A stretch of DNA of 64,000 bases, from contig OW388304.1 in assembly GCA_936450465.1 (NCBI GenBank), positions 9,616,700 to 9,680,699 of the forward strand, in the 5' to 3' direction. Of the stretch, positions 55,440-64,000 are shown one piece after another (the first letter of the stretch is position 1; each line of letters begins with the position of its first letter). Position numbers and translations under genes: made by a program. Below the pieces are notes generated by a model. The model had not been told where the DNA came from and did not search any database. It was given only the letters and a program-made list of their open reading frames with translations. The stretch comes from Gibbula magus. Taxonomy: Eukaryota; Mollusca; Gastropoda; Trochida; Trochidae.

Positions 55440-56280
55440 TCAGACAATAAAGGTAATGTAACGTCGATTCGCCTCAACCGTCTGAACTCTTACATCGCAA
55501 CCAATAAAGCGTGTATTCCTTTCCATGGTTTGCAACTTCTGCAGTGTGTCAAAATTAGCGGTTGGATAATGAACATAAACTTTTATGATAGAAACAAACA
55601 TTTGAATTAGACAAATTACGTTCCGCCACCACGCTTAGACTGGATCAAGCTCTACCCACAATTCTTTTTGGAATGTAAGTCACGTGATCTTAGGGGGTGG
55701 GTTTTACACATGGAAAAGCCGTCCGTTGGCCCTGTTCATGGATTATTAATATAAAGAATGTAAATAATATTTTTATTTCAAAATTATTGGAAGCAGAATG
55801 TTACCTGTATCTGATGAAATGTCATCCTGGAAAAGAAATAAAGTACAAATTAAAGCTCTCTCAGACGACGTGTTCAATGTCAAAGATAATGAATCTATTG
55901 ACACCATCAGAAATATTATCAATGCACTATTTGCTATATCCTTCAAGGTTGGAGAAGTCCTCCCAAATGATAAGAACTTCTCAAAATGAATATTATCACT
56001 GATAGACCAGCATAAGATAAATTACTAAATTCAATTGGTTGAATATATGCTATCCACTCTAATTGATCCAGATTGTGTAGGTTTATTGCCGAATGATGAA
56101 TATTACTATATTTTTTTAATCCACACGTATAAAATGAGTTGTCTCATAACTTAAATTTCACACGTAAGGCATTTTACTCAAGAATGACAGATTATTACCT
56201 GTACGTACACTATATATTGTAATCAATTGAGCATAACATCGAGACAATATACACTTGCAATTGATTAATAAGACGATTTT
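55440..56280. other. No supported gene
   Basis: Two overlapping frames near 55697-56002 are open but have no family resemblance and no splice context. Confidence 0.3.
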
Positions 56281-56286
56281 AATTAA

Positions 56287-56453
56287 CCCATTTTAACAAT
56301 GCCGAAATCAGCGCGGCGATCCGCTTTGAAAACAATCCTTGAGGCGTGACTGTGATTAACCACAGACCAGGGTCGACTGTGATCCGCTCCAATGAAGCAC
56401 ATTAATCAATTAATGAGAATTATCACTGCCGTTAGATGAATTTATGAAGTGGG
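56287..56453. mobile_element. 167 bp piggyBac-like MITE
   Basis: TTAA (56283-56286 and 56454-56457) flanks ends reading CCCATTTTAA at the left and, from the right, CCCACTTCATAA. TTAA plus a CCC start is the piggyBac pattern. The inner part also has a small palindromic CTGTGATTAACCACAG. Confidence 0.55.
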
Positions 56454-57929
56454 TTAAATAGCCAAAAACACATGTTTATGCAATAATTATGTAATTGTCA
56501 TCTGCGGAATTACCTAGTTGGATATCTAAACATTCAATATATGGAAAAGTTAAGTTGTTTTATTGAGGATTTGTTTGTGAAATTAACAATCAAAAGGTTG
56601 CGAAATAACCTTGAATTATGACTATCCCTGATAATGAGCTTACTCCAGTGACATCATAGGAGTATTCACTTCAGGGACCCAACCCCGAAGATTTTCATTC
56701 TGGCCATTTGGACTAAATTAGGGTTGTTGTCTTTTGGGTTTTTTAAAAGCCCTACATAAGTAATTTATTAGCCGATTTCAGAAATTTAAATTCGAGCAAT
56801 TTTCAAAATTTAAATCCCATTTTAATGAATCCTAATGTGACAATATTGCATGACATCTAACCTTTAAAGAAGTTATTGGTGAAAAACACAATATAAATAC
56901 ATAGTAAAATTATTGTTACACCACTACATGTATACCTAATATGTGATGACCCGGTGATATTTTAAGAAATTAGACTGAAGTTACAATGGTATTGTTTCTG
57001 ACGCTACTCGATAAACATCAGGTTTCAGAGGACGAAAACAAAAATGTTGTTACCAAGTTGACTTTAACACGTCAAAACATCTTTAATCAAAATATGGAAG
57101 TAACTGTTTGAAATGTGTGTTGAAATTTCACTTCCGTTTTTGACAATTATTGACAATAAATGGGTATATTTGGATGGATTCGTTAATAACTTATCTATGA
57201 TTCAGAGGTGTCAATATAGTAATACAGACCGGATTCTGAATTTGAACATTCATGTTACGGCAACTAGTGACTTTTTGTTTGAAGACAGTTTCTACATGTT
57301 CATTAGTTCACAGAATGGATTTTTTTACATTACAACCAATATTGACTTTCATTTTTCAGTGTAACAATACTTGTTCCTGGGCACCAAACTAGCAGAATTG
57401 TTTGAATATATATATCACAAAGTAGTGAAATGTTATCTGAATTAAAATGTCTTGTTAAACTAGTACATAATGTTTCTGTCATGTCACACAGTTGCTTTTT
57501 CTGATACATTGTCTATTTTTTTATGGTGAAAATAGTATGGGGATGCAACAATTTTTTACTATGTATACATTTGTTGTATACAACCAAAATTCATAATGAC
57601 AGATTTTGTGAAGTCAAGCATGGATAAATATAAAAATAAATTAGTATCAATGCCGAAACATCGCCTACACAGAATAAAGAAGTTGTGTATCCATTAAAAA
57701 ATGTATGGCTTAATATATCATCAACTACATCCGAAAGATGTGACTGGTCCACAAATTAATCATTCATTTACATGATGTGCAATGCTATCTCCATTTTATG
57801 ACAGTGTTTAACCCCTGAACCCCAGGTGGGTTATGTCGTGGTGCAATGTGGCTGTCCGTCTGTCTGTCCCGAAACTGGTACCTGTGTTCTGAAATCGGGT
57901 CAAGTATACAATTTTAAAGAATATGCATC

Positions 57930-59450
57930 TCTATTAAACACTGTTTTAGTCACATTTTCTTCCTATTGTCACGTCTTGTGGGATGTTTTTTTTGTATGAA
58001 AATCTGGGTAAGGTTTTTAAACACCACGATCCTAGGTCATTAATACCTGAATAGTTTTACCGAAAGCTGGATGGTGAAATAACATGGTTACCAGGTTTGG
58101 ACGATATGATATATACTTAAATAATAGCGTTGCTTAATAGCTATTGTACTGTTTTGCACAGGTAACTTTTTCACATGCACCGTTTCTTGCGGGTAACCTT
58201 TTGTGGTAGCACCTTTTTCGTGCCTCTTGTTTTGAAACTTTCGCTAGGGCAAAGCCGCATGGCCAGGACTCTCTCCCTTTTTCGGGCTTCAAACCCACAA
58301 AGTGTATGTATTTTCATATTTATTGTTTCATGCATTTATGTAAACATGTTTCAATATCATATTTAGGCAAATGTGTACATTTGTGCGCAGTATTTTCATC
58401 AACTTTGAATGTTGAGGTTTTTCGAATTTCGTACAGCAACAAAGCACTAAAATGTTTTTGTTATGCTATTATATTGTGCTATCTGTGTATAGAATTTAGG
58501 AATATTTTATGTATGGAATTAAGGAAATATATTTTGGCAGTTTTTTTTAAATACTGTAGGTGGTAGGGTTCTTTTCCCCAGTAAAACTTTGCTGTCAAAT
58601 TTCTTCATTTGAAGCGTTCATAAAATGTCTTCTATTTGAACCTTTCTAAGCAAAAGTAGTCATTACGGAGTTACTTCCCTTGTGTTTTGGTGATGTTATA
58701 TTGTTTATATTTTTCATGTAACATTATTTCGGACTCAGCATTTATAGATAATGCATTTATTGAGGAATATTTTGGATATTATTCAGGATTTATTCATCTT
58801 ACACATACCTTTTGGAAATGTATTTTATTAGGGAATTTGTATGTGTTTTCTGTGAACTTTGGGACTTGTACTTATTACTGTATTTCTGTACATTTCAGTT
58901 TTACCCTAAATCTTCGTGTACCTGCACTTATGAGGAGATCCAATAAACACTGAACGACATCCCATCTGTTTTTATTTGGAAAAGGGTGAATGCTAGGACA
59001 GCATAGCTATGACATATTATATATAGAGATAAAACCTTCAAAAGAAATTTAACTGACAGGTATTGTGTCAAGAGACTCAAGACTGAATCTGATTCATTGA
59101 AAGACATTCTATTAGAGGACTCGTTTAATCTATCTTGACATTTTGTATCAAACTGAATAACATTGCAATAAGATGTCATTTTGTTTAAATGAGTAAACAT
59201 TCATTGCAAATCTAAATTTAAATTGTTTGATAATGTAACAGTGTATGGTCAGAATACTTTTCATTTTCATTTAGTTATCATTTACTATATTTTTAACTGC
59301 TTTGCTTATCATGTGATAAGTCATTCAAAACACAATGTCTGCCTGGAGAGAATAGGATTTTAATAACATTTGAAACACCACTTCATTGTTTCGTTCAAAG
59401 TTCATTTGTTCATGTTCATAATTAAACTCACAGCACTACCAGTGGCAAGT
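57930..59450 (-). repeat. Duplicated 3' flank of C1q gene 4 (pairs with 39990-41340)
   Basis: It contains the counterparts of the gene 2 flank in the same order, ending CAGTGGCAAGTTTAA at the edge of a TTAA-flanked insertion. The pairing resumes after the insertion at about 62672. Confidence 0.55.
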
Positions 59451-59879
59451 TTAAAGGGGCACTATGGCGGTAATTTAAACGACCCAAGATTAATTATCAC
59501 CACACCGTGGCGAGCCGAAAATCTCAATTAGTGTTCGTTTGCGCTAAGACAGGCGGGCGTCTTACTGAACCGAATATAATTATAAGACTACTATTATAAA
59601 TGTCTGTTTTGTTGTACATGCTTATGCTTTTAATCAATGTGTTTCCATAATTATACAAAATTGGATCGACAAACAAGTAAAGATTTTTTGCTAATCCTTC
59701 TCAACGAAAAACGAGTGTTATGCAACGTATCCATATCTATATCATTTAACAAATTCTAAGAAATAAATAGCTATTAACAAATTGTTTTATATTGTGATGG
59801 TTGCCTAACAAGTTCGCATGTAAAAAATAATTTACGATGTCTTCAATGTTTTAAATAACGAAGCTGTTGTCAACATGAT

Positions 59880-60302
59880 TGCGGTGGTGGCACGTGGTCG
59901 TGAACATAGCTCAGTCGACCGCTATCAGTTAATTTCAGTAACAACGGGCGTGGCTCGCTGGTTACCCGCCTCATTGCTGAATGAAAACTGCCCTACACTG
60001 ATACATGAGTTGAGAGGCTCGTGGTGTCACCTTGGGCAAGGAACTTTATTCGAAATGTGCCTCTGTTCAATCAGCAGTACAATTGAGTACCTTGTTTGGA
60101 AGTGCAGGCAATGTGACAGATAACCTTCGAGCGCCTTAATTGGTAGCCCAGGTTGCATACTCCAAAAAGAGTTGAGAATGAAAAAGGAACGATGTTGGTC
60201 CTTACATCAGGGTAATAAATAATAATGTGTGTAGCGCTTTGCCCATGGCCATTTGTGTTGTGGAGTTCAGCGCGATATAAGTACCCTCATTATTATTATT
60301 TG
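59880..60302 (+). mobile_element. SINE with a conserved central domain and ATT tail
   Basis: It shows TGTCACCTTGGGCAAGGAAC, CAATTGAGTACCTTGTTTGG, GTGTGTAGCGCTTTGCCCAT, CAGCGCGATATAAGTACC and an ATTATTATT tail at 60290-60301. The tRNA-related head is too decayed to define. Different subfamily from the TIR-borne SINE. Confidence 0.55.
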
Positions 60303-61486
60303 TATTAATCCATGTACATTGGTGTTCATCATACATAATAGCGAATGACTGGCTGCAATCACCGACGAAACAACAGAAAAACGAAGCTAACCATATTCCT
60401 CAATTTCATTGGTTGAATATAATGTTCTTTACTTCTATTGGCCCACTATGTCTAGACAGAATGTCTCCTATATGTGTATCTTTAATCAACTAGGGGCCAG
60501 TTTAGTGCCATCAGTTACGTCATATGACAGGACGTTGGCAATAAGCTTATATAATTAAACCGCCCAATTGGCAGATATCCGGCATCAAAGAAAAGGTGTT
60601 AATGCATTAAGTGTAATTAGAGATTGTTAAATTCAGGACTTACTTCTCAACAATATAGAATCAAATTCGAAACAAATATAGCATTCTACACTAACATTCC
60701 ATCGATTTTACCCAAATAACATTATGTTGTTAGAACGGAATCTGAAAAAAAAAAGTGTACCGAACAAGAAAACGCCCTTTTCATTTCGATTTGAAATTAA
60801 TCATGGTTACTTATCATATATCACATTTTTCTTGAACATGAAACTAACTTATATAGAAAATTAGCGGGACTGACGAGTCCTGGCAGGACTAAACGTGGAA
60901 TAGAAAATACATATTTCAAATTAAGACGTTATATACGATAAATATACATATTGGAGTAGGCAGCATTTGCATTGACTTTGTGTATTTTGAAATATATGTT
61001 TTTCATTGCCACATTCATATAGAAATCACCTTGTCCTAAATCGTCTTTAGCGTCTAGTTATAAATAATTGCATTAGATCGTATTTGATGTTTATTAAAAT
61101 GTAATAAGTATATGCATATGTGTGCGTGTACACTGCAGTAGTCTTCATGTAATTTTCACTGAGTTTGTTGGTCATTCCAGTCCATTTGATCATGAAATAA
61201 CTTTTCTTAAATCATGTAGGTGCGGTGAATATTGTTTGCATAAATTGCATTACATAATATGTAAAACGTTTCAACGGGAAAATAAATTTAAGAATTGTTT
61301 TATATGACACGATGTCACATACACTGTATGAATATACTTTTCCACCGATATGTAATGTGACAACAACAAGTGAGATACGCTTAATGAAATGTGAGTGAAT
61401 GTTTCGAATGAGTTTGTTTTGATTATGAATCCCGATATGGACAAGGTCGCTTATGGGAGGGATTTACCGACTGCTGCAGTCAAGCC

Positions 61487-61633
61487 TAATACCAAGTTTG
61501 CGTCACGTGACCTCGCTACCCGGCTCGCTCGGGCCTCGCCACGCTGCGGTCACAGCACACATACCTACCGCAATTTATCATATATTTGAGGGTGTTATCG
61601 ACGAAATAACGCAATCTGATAAACTTGGTATCC
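61487..61633. repeat. Small inverted pair with a GC-rich core
   Basis: TAATACCAAGTTTGCG at the left and the complement of GATACCAAGTTTATC at the right enclose GCTACCCGGCTCGCTCGGGC and GCCACGCTGCGGTCAC. Probably a small MITE. Confidence 0.35.
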
Positions 61634-62504
61634 AAATCTGATAAATATGCAAAACAGGTCAAAGGTCAAATACACGAACTACTTTCGCAAAATTCCACTC
61701 TTTCCCTCTTTCCATGCGAATCCTAAAACTGTTTACGAATCATTGAAAAGCGTAACCGGGAGTTTACCCGCGTATTTCCGCTTGAATGAATGGATATTCG
61801 AAAACACGAAATCTTCTGATATGGTACAGTGCATTTATAGTTTTAACACAGTCAAGATAATTGTAGATTTGTTTTAAAAATCATTTAAAACTTCAGTGCG
61901 CTATTGACTAACAACATCAGCATGTAGCTGCAGTGTCCTGTGTACAAAATGAATTTGATGTGTCACTGTCAGTCAGCGTGTGGCCTACCGATGCGCCTCG
62001 TCGATTGCACTAGCAGTTTGGCAGTTCTTGAGGGCTGGTCATACGGTATTAGATACATTAATAGGTACTTATTGTCATAAACCAATAAAACAACCCCACC
62101 TCACTACCGTTAAAGTGTGAAAGATACTGTTATGCAGAAATCCGAATCAACCCTGCAACGCAGCTTCCAAAACGTTGAAATTAGAGTTACTTCCCTTGTT
62201 CTACTAGCGTGACCCAAGTGATTTATGAATGAGTGCTTTTTAAATATTAGATAGATGCTTATGAACTGATTGAAAATATCTCATGAACAAGAAATCAAGG
62301 ATCAATTGTTTATTTTTAAAAAAATCGCGCACATCGTGTTTTTAAATTGTTTTGATTAAGAACTATTTCTAGGCACTTCACAGCTGATGTCGTGACCGTC
62401 ACTTTGAAGTACCGTCTATGACATTACTCAGCTAAAACTGGGTCAATTCTCTTACCACTTTTACACAACAAAAAGCTTATTTTAATAATGACATAATATG
62501 ATAA

Positions 62505-62660
62505 AGAGATTATTAACCTCGTGTGTTCCAGTATAATTAATATCATATATTTGGAATAAAAAAAATAATGTTTTATGCTCGCCAAAGGCTCGCATAATAC
62601 ATTTTTATTCCAAAAATATGATATTAATGATACGGAAACACACTTGGTTAGTAATCTCTA
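62505..62660. repeat. Hairpin with ~75 bp arms
   Basis: 62505-62578 (AGAGATTATTAACCTCGTGT ...) is complemented, with some mismatches, by 62586-62660 (... CTTGGTTAGTAATCTCT). The apex is CTCGCCAAAGGCTCG. Likely a foldback MITE at the end of the larger insertion. Confidence 0.7.
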
Positions 62661-63041
62661 TGTCCCCCTTTAAAGACGAAATTCGAGGTGCAACTCCAGT
62701 GAGTGCAACATAGGCTGGTATTAATTGTGACATTCATGCAACCATTGCGAGAAATCAAAGTGCTCGTGAGTTTCTGTTTATGTATCCTGATGAGCACTTT
62801 GAGCATCCCCTAGAATTTCGTCTCAACAAATACAACTGGTCGGACCATTTAGGGCAAACAATAGTAGGTTTTGATCTTTAAATATACCAGAATGCGATTA
62901 CATATAGAAACACGTTATAAAAGAACGAATTTGAGACAATGTATAAATATATGTTGCACCAAAAGACAAGTATAACAAGCAAATAAGTCATATAAGAAAG
63001 AGAAAATCATTCTTTGTCTTTACATCTCCAGTTGTTTATCA

Positions 63042-63463
63042 TCACTGTATGCCAGAATGAAGAAGAACGCCTCCACACGAAGATACGTTGGGCCAATACT
63101 TTACGTTTTTGTTGGAAACAAAATGTACAACATTACCCTCCACCAGTTGTGTGATGGAGGTGAAACCTGTCATGGTCGTGTCCGATTGATTATGTTGATG
63201 TCCATATGCTCCAACAAAAATCTCATCGTTTCTCTTCATATAAAGTTTGAAACCATTCACATCAGTAAATGTCAGGTATATCCAGAAGAGATAGGTACCA
63301 TTCACAGAAGCAGTGAACACACCATTAGAGGGATTCCAACACCCACCTTCGTTGTATTTGATGTCAGGAAATATCAGAGTTGAGTTTTCCAGGAATGTTT
63401 TTGGGTGAGGGTCACCTTTCACGACCATGGTAGCTTCAAAAGCAACTCCCTGACGACTGCAAC
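63042..63463 (-). CDS. C1q-domain protein, gene 4, exon 2 (partial gene)
   Basis: An acceptor TTTCAG/GTTGCAG at 63463 opens a phase-1 exon encoding SCSRQGVAFEATMVVKGDPH, PKTFLENSTLIFPDIKYNEG, GCWNPSNGVFTASVNGTYLF, TSITQLVEGNVVHF and SSCGGVLLHSGIQ. It is intact to the TGA at 63042. It has 140 codons, one fewer than genes 1-3, and GV replaces RV at the domain start. The intron stays homologous to gene 2 up to about 63648, then runs into a TA microsatellite and a family C element, so exon 1 should lie beyond 64000. The AATAAA found after genes 1-3 is missing here (GATGTAAAGACA instead), so a different poly(A) signal must be used if the gene is active. Confidence 0.8.
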
Positions 63464-63650
63464 CTGAAACTATCAAGGTGCTTTACTCAGACCGTTTCAT
63501 TTGAAATATTTTATGATGGTTCCATGGTTATATGGTTCGATAAACATGTAGGAAAATTATGAGCTTGAAATGCAAATATTGAATTTGATATTAAAAGTTA
63601 TTTTAATTTAAAATAGTAATTATGCACATAATTGTCACCAGCAATATTTT

Positions 63651-63652
<2 letters not shown>

Positions 63653-63686
<34 letters not shown>
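63653..63686. repeat. TA dinucleotide microsatellite in the gene 4 intron
   Basis: TATATA tract of about 34 bp starting exactly where homology with the gene 2 intron stops. Confidence 0.9.
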
Positions 63687-63688
<2 letters not shown>

Positions 63689-63831
63689 AGTACCTAAATA
63701 TAGTCATTGACTGTGAAACTCATCAGTTTTAAAAGAATAAACTAAATACATTTCAAAATGTAAATTTTTACACATATATTTTTCATAGAAATAACAAATT
63801 TGAAGTACTTACGAAAAAGATGAAATACATT

Positions 63832-64000
63832 TTTTTTTAGGTTGTGACCCCCAAAAAGGGTCATAGCGGTCACGAAATCTACGATTTAGAATAATCTTTA
63901 CCCAAGAAATCTGCACACAACTTTTCAGCTCTCTAGACCTTTTGGAACTGGAGAAGAAGATGACAATAGGTCTTTAAGGTTGTGACCCCTGTGGCCCCAT
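63832..64000 (-). mobile_element. Pearl-like element, family C, copy 5 (partial)
   Basis: It has GGTTGTGACCCCCAAAAAGG, GTCACGAAATCTACGATTTA, CTGCACACAACTTTTCAGCT, CTAGACCTTTTGGAACTGG and AAGAAGATGACAATAGG in the reverse sense of copies 2 and 3. It runs off the right edge. Confidence 0.7.

Larger units (their letters stand above)
59455..62669. mobile_element. 3.2 kb TTAA-flanked insertion in the C1q gene 4 flank
   Basis: TTAA at 59451-59454 and 62670-62673 bounds it, with short imperfect inverted ends (AGGGGCACTATGG and, from the right, AGGGGGACATAGAG). The gene 2 flank lacks it: AGTGGCAAGTTT there runs straight into TGTACACGAAATTCTAGG, as the sequence outside this insertion does (GACGAAATTCGAGG). 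It contains a SINE (about 59880-60302), a small inverted pair around 61487-61633 and a long hairpin (62505-62660). No transposase frame was found. Confidence 0.5.

Noticed and set aside
55697..56002. 101-codon plus-strand frame
   Set aside because: No recognisable motif, overlapping alternative frame, no splice or promoter context.

Overview
The window is eukaryotic, AT-rich and intron-containing, and most likely comes from a marine bivalve mollusc. The evidence is a local family of secreted coiled-coil plus C1q-domain genes (a family strongly expanded in bivalves), several tandem-core elements with ACGG/TCCG microsatellites that resemble the bivalve 'pearl' (Helentron-associated) repeats, tRNA-Glu-like SINEs, Tc1-like, LINE, Polinton-like, BEL/Pao-like and Crypton-like sequences. 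The species assignment is inference. No prokaryotic operon, CRISPR array or rRNA is visible.

Layout. 0-1.4 kb: partial minus-strand Gag-like frame of a BEL/Pao-type retroelement, with a 6 x 33 bp in-frame repeat. 2.3-3.4 kb: pearl-like element. 3.9-4.8 kb: decayed coding-like sequence in inverted duplicate. 6.8-8.7 kb: C1q gene 1 (minus), with a repeat element in its intron. 8.8-12.85 kb: composite transposon insertion that has pushed the conserved 5' flank of gene 1 away. 13-16.2 kb: a TTAA-flanked MITE, LINE debris, a GT microsatellite and GTCCCCGG motifs. 16.5-24.1 kb: Polinton/Maverick-like remnant with ~770 bp terminal inverted repeats and a near-perfect 6 bp target duplication. Its integrase gene is split by a 2.9 kb DNA element full of GTTAC(A/G)G(T/G)AAAGA motifs. 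24.6-30 kb: a MITE, CpG-rich repeats, a minisatellite and GTCCCCG arrays. 30.5-35.2 kb: multi-exon tyrosine-recombinase (Crypton-like) locus whose introns carry LINE debris and a palindromic-core MITE. 35.5-39.8 kb: LINE fragments interrupted by pearl-like elements.

40-64 kb holds the rest of the C1q cluster: gene 2 (minus, 41.8-42.9 kb), a split pseudogene (minus, 44.5 and 50.4-50.7 kb), gene 3 (plus, 51.3-52.2 kb) and gene 4 (minus, exon 2 only at 63.0-63.5 kb, 5' exon beyond the window). Genes 2 and 4 share a duplicated 3' flank, interrupted in the gene 4 copy by a 3.2 kb TTAA-flanked insertion.

The C1q paralogues have the same two-exon design: exon 1 encodes signal peptide plus coiled coil, exon 2 the C1q domain, with a phase-1 intron between. 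All share a GATA-like motif about 40 bp before the ATG. Such proteins are expected to be secreted oligomeric lectin-like recognition molecules; that role is known for the family and not shown here. Everything else is mostly mobile DNA, and the paralogous C1q flanks serve as internal 'empty sites' that date and delimit several insertions.
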